Below, piece by piece: positions 1-11,439 of a stretch of DNA of 64,000 nt. Each line of letters opens with the position of its first letter. The stretch's first letter is position 1. A program made the position numbers and the translations under genes. This DNA is from Proteles cristata cristata (Eukaryota > Chordata > Mammalia > Carnivora > Hyaenidae): contig JAESUZ010005168.1 of the NCBI GenBank assembly GCA_017311185.1, positions 62,001-126,000 of the forward strand. Direction: 5' to 3'. The notes under the pieces are model-generated. The model made no database searches, was not told where the DNA came from, and saw only the letters and a list, made by a program, of their open reading frames with translations.

Positions 1-160
1 AACAGAGAGGGGAGAGAGAGGGACACACAGTATCCAAAGCAGACTCCAGGCTCTGAGCTGTCAGCACAGAGCCCGATGCGGGGCTCGAACTCACGAACCA
101 TGAGATCCTGACCTGAGCCGAAGCTGGACGCTTAACTGACTGAGCTACCCAGGCGCCCCT
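1..160 (-). mobile_element. CAN-SINE, felid type, cut by window edge
   Basis: Reverse-strand copy of the tRNA-Lys-derived carnivore SINE. Its tRNA-like head lies at the right (ACCCAGGCGCCCC at about 147-159) and the CT-rich body, read here as GA, runs off the window start. Type-1 body (GAGCTGTCAGCACAGAGCCC). The A-rich tail is outside the window, so no target duplication can be seen. Confidence 0.93.
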
Positions 161-319
161 ATAATACATTATTTTAATGTTACTTCAATTGTTAGTCTGT
201 TTAATATTTACTTTGAATGTTTAAGTCTTTTATTTTCAACACGAGGGCAGGTAACTTAATAGATATGCTCACTGGCACACAGACACCGAGATTATGATTC
301 TAGATGATGCTGGCTGGTT

Positions 320-565
320 GAGATTATAGCAAAGTAAATAGAAGCATATATTTTGGAGTCAAACTCCTGAGTTTAAACTTAGCTCTGCTATGTATTAGCT
401 GAATGACTAGGTAAGTTATTTAACCTCTCTGAGCTTTAATGTTCTCATCTACAAAGTAGAAATAATAAACTACCTACCTGTTGAGGCTCTGTGAGAATTA
501 AGTGATGGATGATAAAGGTAACATGATAAAGAATCTGGCATACACAAGGTACTCAACATATTGTA
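320..565 (+). repeat. MIR SINE fossil
   Basis: Plus-strand MIR-like sequence. Landmarks in order are TTGGAGTCAAACTCCTGAGTT, TAGCTGAATGACTAGGTAAG (the 'tgtgacc..gggcaag' core), TTAACCTCTCTGAGC, CTCATCTACAAAGTAGAAAT and a tail resembling GGCATACACAAGGTACTCAA. It is strongly diverged, as expected for a mammal-wide element. A weak L2-like 3' tail (GCATAGTAGGCATT) follows at about 640-690. Confidence 0.75.
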
Positions 566-569
566 ACAT

Positions 570-1626
570 GTTATATCGTAAGCAACCTGCAGGCACTTTT
601 GATTCAACTTTGTGTGGCCCGTGGCTAGCTTCTTACTTTGTGCATAGTAGGCATTTAAAAACTGTCTAGTGGATGATTAAATGAATAGTACTTTATTTTT
701 AAATAGGTCTTAAGTCTTCAGAGAGTACTGTTATATGCATAATATTATGTAACGAGAAGATATTCAAAGTATAAAGAAATGGCCAATACTCAATTCCAAA
801 TAAATAAATTAATTCGAAGGATATTAGCAGATTTGATACAATAAGACTCGTGACTGTAATCCTGAAAGTTAACGGAGCCCATCTTCTTATTAATAGAGAG
901 CCTTCAAATTTGATACGTTTCTTCTGACAGCTTCACTAAAATAAACAGTAAAAACTGTGTACGGGTAGAGATGTCTAAGGCATATCACCAGGTTGACGAA
1001 CGGGCACTTGTTAGGTAAGTATCGACAACCAAAGACCACCTACTTATAAAAACGTAGCCTAGTTTTTCCATATTGCCCTCGAGGGTATTTTCTCAAAGGT
1101 CTGAAATCAGAGTGAGGTTTTGTCGTTTGTTTGTTTGTGGGCTAATGAAAGAGGGCTAATGAAACTCTGTTTAGAGTTTGCTCTTTGTGAACCGATGTGG
1201 ATTTCCAATGATCATCTTTTTGTCCCAGACACACATGATCCATTTTCTGGGTTATATGTCAATGTGCCAAGCAGGGCACGCGTGGGACGGAAGGAGAGCT
1301 GTGCTTGAAAGCATTTTCTTAACTAGTGCTCTGATGGTATTGTTACTCCCTGTGAAACCTGCTGAAAAGTTACTCAAATCATTGTGACCGATTTGGTGGA
1401 AACTACTGGTTTTCCCACCAGTGATGTGGTGATGGAGAGGGAGATGGAGATGAGGGAGAGGAGAGGCAGTAGAGAGAAAAGAGAAGGTTGGAAGACGCAT
1501 CTGTAAACTTCTCAGCACCAGGAAAATTTCCCACCCATTTCCTCTGCTACCTCCCACCAAATTGCAGTCTGGAACACTTAACAATTCCTTAGCATTTATG
1601 TGTCTCATATTTTTCTTGGGTCTTTT
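570..1626. other. Unique non-coding stretch
   Basis: AT-rich sequence with no gene, RNA or recent repeat that I can recognise. It has a short GTTT-rich run near 1125-1138 and a purine-rich GAGATGGAGA-like stretch at 1430-1490. Open frames here are short and unconvincing. Confidence 0.6.
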
Positions 1627-1832
1627 TGTTTTTAATGTTTATTTTATTTTTGAGAGACAGAGAGACAGCGAGAGCAGGGGAGGGGCAGAGAGACAGGGAG
1701 ACACAGAATCTGAAGCAGGCTGTCAGCACGGAGCCTGCACGGAGCCTGAGGCGAGGCTCGAATCCATGAACCGTGAGATCACGCCCTGAGCCAAAGTTGA
1801 ATGCTTCACCGAAGGAGGCCCCCAGGCGCCCC
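1627..1832 (-). mobile_element. CAN-SINE, felid type
   Basis: Reverse-strand copy with a T-rich tail complement at the left (TTTTAATGTTTATTTTATTTTTG) and the tRNA-like head at the right ending CCCAGGCGCCCC. A short internal duplication of GGAGCCTG sits in the middle (about 1731-1750), and the head carries several substitutions (CACCGAAGGAGGCCC), so this copy is moderately old. Confidence 0.92.
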
Positions 1833-1920
1833 TTTATTTGGATCTTAAGAACTACTTCATGGGGGTGGGGAAGGGATGGGCTTTCACGTCTCCTTTACGT
1901 CAGCGGGAAGTCAAGACACA

Positions 1921-1995
1921 TGCCTGGTCTATACAGCGTGTCACGGGTGGTGTGTGACGTGCCTAGTCTACACAGCGTGTCAGAGGTAAAGTGTG
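1921..1995. repeat. Imperfect 39-bp tandem duplication
   Basis: Two adjacent copies begin TGCCTGGTCTATACAGCGTG (1921) and TGCCTAGTCTACACAGCGTG (1960). Similarity continues through GTCA-G-GGT..GTGTG. The copies differ at several positions, so this is an old local duplication rather than an assembly artefact. Confidence 0.8.
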
Positions 1996-2670
1996 TTGAG
2001 ATACGATCGTTGGCCTAGGTGAAAGGCAAGACATCTTCAGGACACCAGACACATTTCTTCTAGAATTTTTCATTCTCGAGCTGTGGGATCTTAATAAAAT
2101 AGTCAACTCAGGTGCTCTGACTTATTTTTTTTTCCTGCCAGTCATTAGGATTTCCCAGCTGCACTACTAAAAATAAATGGATGAAAAAGAAAACTTTTCT
2201 TGGCAAGGTATTTGATGTGATGTCTTCTCGAAGGCCCTTCCTGATGTCGTTACTGAGAAGTGGCGTCAGCAGACCAGCCCCAGGATGAGGCTCCCTCCTC
2301 GCCAGCACCCCACCCCCCCTACGTACCTGATATTTAATTTAAGTATGGTCATAAAAGGAGCACAGGCCATCGGCTTGTGAGGTTGAGGGGAACCACACTT
2401 ATTTTTATGGTGATTATTGGATGGAGAGAATTTTGAGAGGTTATAGCAACCAATTGATCTCCTTTACTTTTTTATTTCATAGCTTACAAACGTGAAGCCA
2501 CATATTGGGTCTGGATTTTGTAATTTGTGGGGGATTTGTCATTGAAAGAAAGCACCTCAGAAATAAAACGTGTGTTTTCTACCTCGCTATCTCTTTAAGG
2601 GAGGAAAATCAGAATTCTAAAGCCAGGGTCTGTTTGTACGCAACCAGAAGCAAATCCCAGGCAGAACATT

Positions 2671-2832
2671 CTCTTCCCATCCCTCTCATCCCCACACCCC
2701 TTCCTTCATTTCCTTCTTTCTTTCCCACACTTCCTTCCTCCCTCTTTTCTTCTTTGCTCTCCTTTCTCTCTTCCTCCCCCACCCCGGTTCTTTCCCTCCC
2801 AACTCTTGCTCCTTCCCCTTCAACTCTCTTTT
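2671..2832. repeat. Pyrimidine-rich low-complexity tract
   Basis: The strand shown is almost entirely C and T (runs such as CCTTCCTTCATTTCCTTCTT and CTCCTTTCTCTCTTCCTCCC). It creates long but meaningless serine/proline/leucine-rich open frames on the plus strand and lysine/glutamate-rich ones on the minus strand. Confidence 0.8.
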
Positions 2833-3007
2833 GTTTAAAATTCAAGTATGTATTATGCATCTGCCAGGAGCCAGGCCCTAGTCCGGTCTTTAATGCAATC
2901 TCTCCAAGGTGCTTCCGCCGTGTCTTCTTTCTGTGGACAGTTCACCTGAGTCCATGATTAGAAAACACCTTCCATTTATCCGTGTGTGTTCTTCTGCTCC
3001 CCACCCC

Positions 3008-3246
3008 TTTTTTAAAGATTTATTTATTTGTTTTTTAATGTTTATTTTTGAGAGAGACGGAGTGGGAACAGGAGAGAGGCGGAGAGAGAAAGAGAGAGAG
3101 AGAGAGGGAAACACAGAATCGGAAACAGTCTCCAGACTCCGAGCTGTCAGCACAGAGCCCGACGCGGGACTTGAACTCTTGAACCATGAGATCATGGCCT
3201 GAGTTGAAGCCGGATGCTTAACTGACTGAGCCACCCAGGCGCCCCC
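3008..3246 (-). mobile_element. CAN-SINE, felid type
   Basis: Reverse-strand copy with the head at the right (CTGAGCCACCCAGGCGCCCC). The tail side contains both an AAAGATTTATTTATTTG segment and a TTTTTTAATGTTTATTTTTG segment. The first resembles the tail of the older carnivore SINE, so a young copy may have landed in an older tail. Flanks share CCCCTTTT. Confidence 0.92.
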
Positions 3247-5163
3247 TTTTCACTTTTGCTGCCAATGTGCCCCTTTCTCTTAGCAAAATATCCAATTCAA
3301 GTTTCAGTTGCCGTGACGACTGAGGTGTCTGTATTTGCATAGACACAAAGCAGAAAACACTTCCCCGTTTGGAAATTGCAAACCTCCTTATTAAAGCTAT
3401 TCCTGTGCTGTTTTGTGCTGAATTTCTCCAAGGGAAGAAACCTTTCTTTGTGAGCCTCACATTGCTTTCTGCCTTCTTGGCTTTTCTCAGAGGATGACCA
3501 GTGAAGATCTGATGGGACTTCAGTCTGCTTTTCTTCCGGGAGCTGCTGAGGTCACAGGCCAAGAAAGAATTCTTTCTGGAGAGATGTGCTGAGCCGATCT
3601 TTGTGTGACTTTCTTAGAAGCATTAACCAACTCATCAAGTGACAAACATCATACATCGGATGCGGAGAATGAGTCAGAGTGAAAAAAGATGACGTTGGAG
3701 GCCAAGTAAGAGGTGGGGCTGGAGCCCTCAGATGCTCTCAGGACAAAGGGGGTATAGGTAAGGGGCCACCCAAGCAGTTCCTGAGTCAGCGTCTAGAGCA
3801 GAGGGTATCTTGGGTGCCTCTACTGCAGAGACTCTCGAGTGAAAGTCGCAGGGCAAGGATCCATCGCTTGAGGCTTATTTTTATTTGAACACCCCCGCAT
3901 TTAAATATGGAATGCCATTTGGGAAGATACTTCTGTATCAAAGAGAACCAATTTCCCAAAGCAGTAAGAAAGTTTCCAAGGGGGTTGGAAAAGGTCAATG
4001 ATCTAACCAAGAGATGTGACACTAGGTCATCAATTCAACTGTTCTTTTCTTGATGAGAATATGTGCGTGCTGTGGCCGAGAAGTTTAGGGTTTTTTAAAT
4101 TGATGTATAATTGACATTTAAGGTCATATTACTTTAGGCAATTTTTACTCATTAAAAATAAATGATAAATAAAGTGTCTCTCTGTGTTTCAGCTGGACAT
4201 TCACAGTGCACAAATTGCCTTAGACCTAGTGACAGAGCTAGGCTTTACCTCGAGAACTTTCTAGCAGCTTTCTGTCAAGACTCCAAGAAGAAAATGTACA
4301 TGACTAATTATGGAATTTCTAAATGGGGGAGAATGTTTCACACTTAAAAATTAAGGCAACATTTGCTATGGAAAAGACAGTTTTGGCTACGGAACATTGA
4401 AATAAATAAATACATAAGATTCTAAAGATCACAATCAGTTTAGACAAAGTTATAGAATACACAATGAACTGTAAAGATATTCAGAGCCAGTACCATAGTC
4501 AATCGAGTGAATCCTAATATATAGTATTCCATATGCAGATTGATCTGGAGAACAGTAAGTTCTCAGTAGATAAATGGGCAAATGTTATACATTTAAAAAT
4601 TCTGAACATAGTTAAGATGCATGAAGGTCTTCATAAGAACTGCAAATTAAAATTAGAACTAAATGCTTTTCTCTCTCCTCCCCTTTCCTCCCCCTCCTCC
4701 CCCTTTTTCCTACATAGCTCTTGGTAATTAAACAAATATGTCCAGTTCTAGTGATGACTGGTAGAATTTTTGTAGATGAAATCTTGAAGATTTTACCTTG
4801 TGTTGGAAAGTCGACTCCAATTATTTACCCGATTGATACTGACTCTGCAGATTACCCAGATAAGAAGAAAACACATTTTTGTGATAAGGGGTATTGTTGA
4901 GCCAGAGCTATCTGGGCCCGCACATACCTCCAGAGGAAAATATTCTGCTTCTCTTTAGTTGCTAGAATACGTGTGCTTTGGATGCAGAGGTATAATGTTT
5001 CCCCCTTTATATGTATGTCTTTTGAAATCATCAGTTATCCTTTTTCAGCAAGCAGCCAAATCGCAAGCTTTTTTTTTTTTTTTCCAACTATTTTTGGCTC
5101 CTTTCTTTCCAATATCAGTCTCAAGTAGATGTTTTCAGGTAATTCACATTTGGGCTTTTGAAT
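3247..5163. other. Unique non-coding stretch
   Basis: No gene recognised. A short piece at about 4093-4140 (TTGATGTATAATTGACATTTA) resembles the reverse-strand 3' UTR of old L1 elements, but it is too short to be sure. A pyrimidine-rich run lies at 4670-4712. The rest looks unique. Confidence 0.5.
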
Positions 5164-5213
5164 TTCAGCAAATGTTGAACGTTAGCTTTTCAGCAAATGT
5201 TGAACGTTAGCTT
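5164..5213. repeat. Perfect 25-bp tandem duplication
   Basis: A 25-base unit starting TTCAGCAAATGTTGAACGTT occurs twice with no gap and no mismatch (5164-5188 and 5189-5213). Perfect identity implies a recent duplication. Confidence 0.95.
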
Positions 5214-5254
5214 CTCCTACCTTTTTATTGACTCTAGCCGATTGGTGTTGTGAG

Positions 5255-5301
5255 CTGGATATTTCTTCTTGAAATAACGTCACTGGATACTTCTTCTTGA
5301 A
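5255..5301. repeat. Imperfect 28-bp-period duplication
   Basis: CTGGATATTTCTTCTTGAA (5255-5273) recurs as CTGGATACTTCTTCTTGAA (5283-5301), one mismatch in 19 bases at a 28-base period. It lies only 42 bases beyond the perfect 25-bp duplication. Confidence 0.85.
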
Positions 5302-5354
5302 TTCCATGTGAGCAAACATTAGCCACTCCACCCCAGTGGCAGCGGTGTCTGTTT

Positions 5355-5412
5355 ATTTATTTTTTTAATGTTTATTTTTGAGAGACTCGGAGTGCAAGTG
5401 CAAGTTGGGGAG

Positions 5413-5455
<43 letters not shown>

Positions 5456-5513
5456 AGAATCCGAAGCAGGCTCCAGGCTCTGAGCTGTCAGCACACATCC
5501 CGACATGGGGCAG
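5355..5513 (-). mobile_element. CAN-SINE, felid type, head missing
   Basis: Reverse-strand SINE tail and body, with an expanded (GA)n at about 5415-5452. Recognisable sequence stops near ATCCCGACATGGGGCAG, so the whole tRNA-like head is absent. This is either a 5'-truncated insertion or a later deletion. Confidence 0.85.
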
Positions 5514-5671
5514 GCAGAGCTGAGAGCTAGAACAAACTAGTCCTTAACCCTTTCATGAACTGGGTCCTGTCCCTCACCTTGTCCATTATAAAAGGATATT
5601 ATTAACAATAACCAAATGAATTGACTGCATGGAGCTAAAAAAAACCAAAAACCAAACAAACAAAAAACCCC

Positions 5672-5714
5672 AACACACACACGCACACACACACACACAC
5701 ACGCACGCACGCAC
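5672..5714. repeat. (CA)n microsatellite
   Basis: CA dinucleotides with interspersed GCAC interruptions (ACACACACGCACAC.., then ACGCACGCACGCAC), preceded by an A/C-rich AAACAAACAAAAAACC stretch. The alternating purine-pyrimidine order could favour Z-DNA. Confidence 0.9.
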
Positions 5715-8008
5715 AAAACCAAAGTACTCTAAAAGTGTTCAGTAACAAAAGACTAAAGGAATAAAGAGTCTCTCTCTAGGGCCAACCCAGCACCTTTCAA
5801 GCACTAATTTTATTTAAGCTAAATAAAAATAGCACATGACGGATTGTATTTGAGTGGGAAATCTCGACGAAAACAGCAATGGCATTGGAAAATTGCACTT
5901 TTTCAGGTAATTAAAGGTCATCCTATTTAGCCAAACCATAATCCATCACAACAAGCAAGGCATTGATTACTGCTCCGGACCACATTCATTTTTAATTCCA
6001 TTAGTGAAATAAATGACAGCCTTTGAATTTTCTACTTTGTTGATATACAGCTATAAGAATAGCAAATTACTCTAGAATCCAGAAGAGCTGAATAGCTGAG
6101 CGTCTTTTCTCCTCTTTGGCGTCCCAAACGACAAAGTTTCCAGTGGCAGGAAACATAATAGCCATCTTCTCCGGGCTGCGGTCATCGCAGCTCTTTGGTG
6201 ATCCGAGAATGTTCGGTGCAAAGCGGGTTGCAGGATTTACCCAGTGTGGGAGCTGCAGAGATGAAACACGTTGCCACAACTCCAGCCTCATCCCTTGGGG
6301 CCCGACTGGCTTTTTCCAGGGCCCTGAAGCTACCGGTTCTAATTCAAACGACACTAGGGTGTCCCGAAGACAGGGCGAGTTCGATTTCTAGGTTCATGTG
6401 CTATAATGGCTATCACGGAACACACTCAAGCAGGTTATCTGGCTTCCCCATCTTCTTCAGGTGGAGTGCAGTCATTCATTTTGTTACCTCTCCCTTTGTA
6501 TTTAAACACAGAGGAGACCACAAACTGAAAAACACACGAGTCTATTTTTGCTTTCTGTTTGTCTGTTGGTGGGAGTAATTGTTTCGCACTCAGTGAACCA
6601 CAAATGAGTTGGTGTTTGTAGAAGACGTTTAAGAGAACAGAGGGGCATTATTCTTACCTCACACGTTAGGGGGTGAGGGATCCTTGTACTGTGGGAAGAT
6701 GTACGTATGAACGCGCATGGGGGAATGCTGGCCAAGTTCTACTATGTGTAGGATGCCGTGGCCGGGGATGGCTGTGTGTTGTTGATAATTGCCTCTGTGG
6801 TGCAAAACCAGCCTCGTAGAATGATTTCGGCTCATCGCCTGTACCTCTTCCCTGCTCGATCTTTCTCTAGACGAACGCCCCTTTCCGAAGACTTCTTGAA
6901 AGACACAAGGTAGAACTGGAAAAAAAAAAAAGGTGACTTTGCATAGTTTAATTTAGGCCATGACTAGGTGATAAAGTTAGCCTAGATCGCTCTTTCAGAT
7001 GTTGACAAACACTGATTTGCGTAATCAGTTCCCTCTTCCCACGTCCGCACCACAGCACACACGGGCACGTATACACACACGCACACGCATATATGTATGC
7101 TCTGGTACCCAACGCGCTGGTGTATAAATGTTCAGGAACAAGCCAGTTTCCCTCCTTAGTATAGCTGGATGGTTTTTTCTTTGAGAAGCCACTCGCAAAG
7201 CTCACGATACAATTTTTTGTGTCTTTAATTATTGATCTGTTTTCTTCAACTCTTCTTTGACAGCAGGCAAAGAGGTTTCGCCCGAGAAAGGAGAGTGCTT
7301 TACCGCAGAGCGCCTTACTGTAAACAAGGTCCCCAGGAAAAGGCTCTAGAACTAAATTGAACCTAAATTATTGACGTGAGGCTTTGACTACATGGTTAAC
7401 CGGGGCATGTATGTACTATCTGGAGAGCATGAAAAAAATTGCTGACTAGTCACTGATAACAAGTGTGGCTTGTAAACGGAGATAATGATAAAGGGTAATC
7501 ACATTTCATGCTTTAGGGCATGAGTTGATCGCTTGCAGGAGTCGGAGAGGAATTTCTCCCTCCCAGCAGGACAATATTATGCAAGGAGCCGAGTTCGTGG
7601 AGGAGTCTGGAAGCGCTCTCAGATCTTGCCCGAAGCAGGAAGTCTTGCCTGGGACAGTATAGTTCCACCCAGAGGATCCTCTGTCCCTTTCTGAGCACTT
7701 TCTGAGCTTGCGAGCAGATCTGTATCTTCGTCTTTGTGCTGTGGATGGCTGGTTAATTGTTTCTTTGGTTTGGCTCCTTATTGGTCTTGCTCAAAAGTTG
7801 CTAAATGTGGTGATGAAACGCAGTGCCTCACACATAATCTTTTGCTTTCCACCTTGGTATTCAGTTATACGAAATGCTATTCTCAGAACGTAGGCAGAAA
7901 CTACAGAGCACTTTCCCAGTGACTCTCGGACAGGAAAAGAGAATAGATACTGCGCCCAACACACCAGCTTAACTGCCGGTATCCTGCTCCTTTTTGAAAG
8001 ATATTAAT
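5715..8008. other. Unique non-coding stretch, part looks constrained
   Basis: No gene recognised. The block at 5770-6060 is repeat-free, AT-rich and carries TAATT-type and TGACAG words of the kind common in conserved developmental enhancers; this is a suspicion only. An A-run (6920-6931) and a CA-rich patch (7055-7100) are present. Open frames of 60-127 codons around 6067-6735 overlap on both strands and match nothing I know. Confidence 0.5.
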
Positions 8009-8060
8009 ATTCTATATATATTCATTTGCTGTATATATATTCTGTATATATTCATTTTCT
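8009..8060. repeat. AT-rich imperfect tandem duplication, ~30-bp period
   Basis: ATTCTATATATATTCATTTG (8009) is followed by ATTCTGTATATATTCATTTT (8039). The two copies are separated by a TATATATA run. Confidence 0.75.
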
Positions 8061-8320
8061 CCCATAATGTAAGCGCCAAATCACTCTGCAGACTTAATCT
8101 TTAGTTGTATCCACCTTACCCCATGTGTAAATCCCCGATGCTAATGAGATAGTCGAAAAGGAGTAAAGAGAGAAGGTGAGAGGGCTGAAGGAAATCCGGG
8201 GGAAGATGAGCCCCGCGTGGAGTGGAAGAAGTACAGACTTGGGAGTCAGAATAAACAGCACTGTGTCTGCCGTTTAGTGAGGTCTCAATAACTCAGCGTC
8301 ACCGATTCGGGAGTTCCCTT

Positions 8321-8420
8321 CAGGGTGGAGACTGTGTCTTATTGCCCTTCGTATCCCGGCGTCCAGCACTGTTTCCTGCACCCGGTGTGAGCCCAGCAGT
8401 GCACTTGCAGAATGAGTGAC
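8321..8420 (+). repeat. LINE L2 3' end fossil
   Basis: Matches the L2 3' terminal pattern: GGTGGAGACTGTGTCTTATT, CTTCGTATCCCGGCGTCCAGC, then a CAGAATGAGTGA terminus. Upstream, 8225-8260 (GGACTTGGGAGTCAGA-like) may be a MIR head fragment, but this is weak. Confidence 0.55.
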
Positions 8421-9394
8421 GGGCCGTGGCGGAAGCGGGGCCAGAGCGAGAAGCCAAAGGAGGAATAGAGTTTCGAGGAGGGGGATGTGGTCGCATGCCT
8501 CCGAAAGGTTATGTCAGATAAGGGCTGAAACGTGTCCATTAGCTCTGGCAATTAGTAGGTCATTTGTGACTGTAGGGAGTGGGGTGGGGGAGCGGGGTGG
8601 GGTGTAGAAGCCAGATTGTCAGGGTGGAGGCGTGATGGCAGTGTGTGTCTCCAGTCTCTCTTCTATGGCGTTGGGTTCTCGGGAGAGAAGGGACATTCAC
8701 GGCAAACGAATGGTTAACGTCCCTTGAATTACACGAAGGAGCCCTCTTGGAGAGGTCACTGGTTCCTCCTACGTCTCCGCCTCAGCCAGGCTGGGCTCGC
8801 CCTCGTCAGCACCCATGTGGGTGAAGGCCTTTATGGAACCCCCAAATTCGTTTGCATTCATTGTTTGTACTTCTGCAACTGAGAGGGTTGATTGTAAATG
8901 TTCGGTTTTAATGCACCATGAGAACAAAAAAGAAAAAAGAAAAGAAAAGGTTCCTTTTCGGAGACCCATGATTCTCCGGATACTTTTATCCTATTTTCTC
9001 TGCCTTTCTTTTTGAAATTATGTAAATTACTTTGGTAACACACTGTCAAGCAAAAATATTCTCTGTAATTTCCAGCAAGTTGGTGATAAATTTGTAAATG
9101 GGCATGTTTTGAAGTAATATAAAATCAAATCCCCAAATATATTTCCTTTGGGGGCCATAAGGAATGTAGAGGAAAAATCACCATAAAATCGTGCTCAATG
9201 GAACTCATTTAAATAAACTATTTATCGAGGCGAAAGCAAAATTTGCTGCCTAAGCAAAATTAAGCAATATTTCTTTCCCTCCTCCCCTCAATTCGTTTTC
9301 ATTTTGGAAGAAAAACAAATAAGTTTAGGCCCAGGAGAACTTTTGATTTCAATACTTAAGTTTTTATATATTTTCAAATGTTCATTTATTAAAA
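8421..9394. other. Unique non-coding stretch
   Basis: No gene or clear repeat. It holds a G-rich patch near 8578-8607, an A/G-rich run at 8927-8950 and an AT-rich right half. Confidence 0.5.
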
Positions 9395-9603
9395 ATTTTC
9401 ATATCCGTTTATTTTTTGAAAGAGAGAGAGACAGAGTGCAAGTGGGAGAGGGGCAAAGAGAGAGGGAGACACAGAATCTTAGGTAGGCTTCAGGCTCTGA
9501 GCTATCAGCACAGAGCCCTATGTGGGGCCTGAACCCACAAATCGCGAGATCATGACCTGAGCCGAAGTTGGATGCTTAACCGACTGAGCCACCCAGGTGT
9601 CCC
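9395..9603 (-). mobile_element. CAN-SINE, left member of a tandem pair
   Basis: Reverse-strand, near full-length copy. Head at the right ends CCGACTGAGCCACCCAGGTG. It abuts the next SINE directly (..GTGTCCC|ATTAATG..), both in the same orientation. Confidence 0.92.
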
Positions 9604-9802
9604 ATTAATGTATATTTATTTTTGAGAGAGAAAAGTGCAAGTGGGGGAGGTGTGGAGAAAGAAGGAGACACCAAATCTGAAGTAGGCTCCATGCTCCAAG
9701 CTGTCAGCACAGAGCCTGACACGGGGCTCGAACTCATAAGCTGTGCGATCACAACCTGAGCAGAAATCAGAAGCTTAACCAACTGAACTACCCAGGTGCC
9801 CC
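9604..9802 (-). mobile_element. CAN-SINE, right member of a tandem pair
   Basis: Reverse-strand copy with head ending CTGAACTACCCAGGTGCCCC. It is more diverged than its left neighbour (CACAACCTGAGCAGAAATCAG in place of CATGACCTGAGCCGAAGTCGG). The left copy probably inserted at the A-rich tail of this older one. Confidence 0.92.
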
Positions 9803-10740
9803 AACTATTAAAATTATTAAAGCATTGGTTAATTCGGTTTAATACAATACATCCTTCACCACCATAATTTTGTGAGTGGGTAATTTATGATATCTCTTTA
9901 AATCAAAGTTTGAGGAGTCATTTTAAACTTAGCTTTCGATACATATCCACTGTCCAGGTTCATCTAGTTGATGATCCTTTGGTACCTACCATTTCAGAAG
10001 CAGAAATTACAAGTCCATCCACTTCAATCTGAAAATAGAGGCATTTTTCATGTGAAAAGGAAATATCAGGTAGGATGGACGCAAGAGCAAAGTTTTATAA
10101 AAGTCAGCCTGGTTGACTTTTAATGGTAATTGTCTTATAATGGTAATTGTCTACAGTTTTGTAAGATCCAGTTTACATTGCCCTGGAAACAGGTAGATGA
10201 GCATGTGGTTAAGTGCTAGCCACAACTCTTACAAGGCCTGATTTCCCAGCTCTGTTCCATTTTTCATTTTTTTTTCCCTCGCAGTTTCTTGTTTGTGGCC
10301 ACAAAACTCTACTAACGTTAATGCACTTCTTCGGAGATGCGAGTTTCATGAGAAGTCTTTAAAAGACTCAGCGAGAGGCCCCGATCCAGCTGTAGGAAGG
10401 CGTGATTCATGCCTGGATCGGGTACTTTCCACAGGCTGAGAGGGCCGGGGGCTCCACTCCCTCTCTCGGCTCTGGGAACCAAGTGCTGTCACAGGGTTCA
10501 GAAACCTGCCTTGGTGTGGTTTAGAAACGGCAGGGGACAGGATTGCTCCTGGAGAACTCACTGCCTCTCTGGGTGAGACCTCCGAGCACTTTTTTCCTGG
10601 CTGAGACTGACCCAACCTTTTTCCCTATCCCTGGAAGACCAAACCAAGCCTTCTCGCTACTCTTTTACATGAAATAACGTTTGTCCAATCTGGCCACGTT
10701 CATGGAGAGGTACACTCTGTGGAGCTGCGTGCTGGGAACG
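9803..10740. other. Unique non-coding stretch
   Basis: No gene recognised. There is a short direct repeat TAATGGTAATTGTCT near 10121-10151 and a T-run at 10267-10276. The right third (10360-10620) is somewhat GC-richer, with no convincing frame. Confidence 0.5.
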
Positions 10741-11141
10741 AGCCCCGATTGGATGTCTTCATTTACTCGACAAACGCTGAGGATCTGTTGTATGTCAGGG
10801 ATGTGGTCGGTGCTGTGGATAGCAAGGTGTGAAAACAGTGTATACAAACGGTTCACAGCTCAGAAAACAAAACTGTTCACCACCATAAACATGAGGCCAA
10901 TGATTACATGTTGAAAAAGTGACATGCACAAGGTGCCGTTGGAGAGAGAAGGAGATACGGTTGGTTAGTGGGGGAGGAGAGGGGGACACGTATAAAAGCT
11001 TCATGGAGGAGGTGACATTTGAGATGATCCTTGAAGGATATGTAGAGCTCTCCTCCCAGAAAACCAGAGCCCTGGCTCTCCAGGCGTTCTGAGAAAACAG
11101 AAAGTATGGTGAAAGTGTAGGATGTGAGGTGAGACAGCAGC
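10741..11141 (-). repeat. LINE L2 fossil, antisense
   Basis: Follows the reverse complement of the L2 3' region: TTTACTCGACAAACGCTGAGG, ATGTCAGGGATGTGG, GAGGTGACATTTGAGATGAT, CCTTGAAGGATATG. Strong divergence fits the age of L2. Open frames over this region are chance. Confidence 0.65.
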
Positions 11142-11439
11142 CAGGGGGATTTAATAGAGTCAGTGTCTTAAGGATTTTGATTAGCAATTGGGTGTCTAAA
11201 ATAAGATACTCACACGTCATTCTTTTAGCTGACCGACATCTCTCTAGAAAATTCTTTGTGTTTGAAATGGAATTGTCCATCTCTTCTCATGGAATTTGCC
11301 ACAGAGTTAAAACATAGCCAACCATCTCCGATCACATAAGCAACGTTTTGTTGTTCGAAAACTACAAACCGAGATTATCTACTTAAAAAGGAAGTCATAG
11401 GATATAGAAATTGCTACTTAACCAGCGTTTATTACTTTA
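11142..11439. other. Unique non-coding stretch
   Basis: About 300 bases between an L2 fossil and an L1 3' UTR fragment. I recognise nothing in it. Confidence 0.5.

Larger units (their letters stand above)
1833..3007. other. Unique non-coding stretch with tandem duplication and pyrimidine tract
   Basis: Contains the 39-bp duplication at 1921-1995 and the pyrimidine-rich tract at 2671-2832, both listed separately. Nothing else is recognised. Confidence 0.55.
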
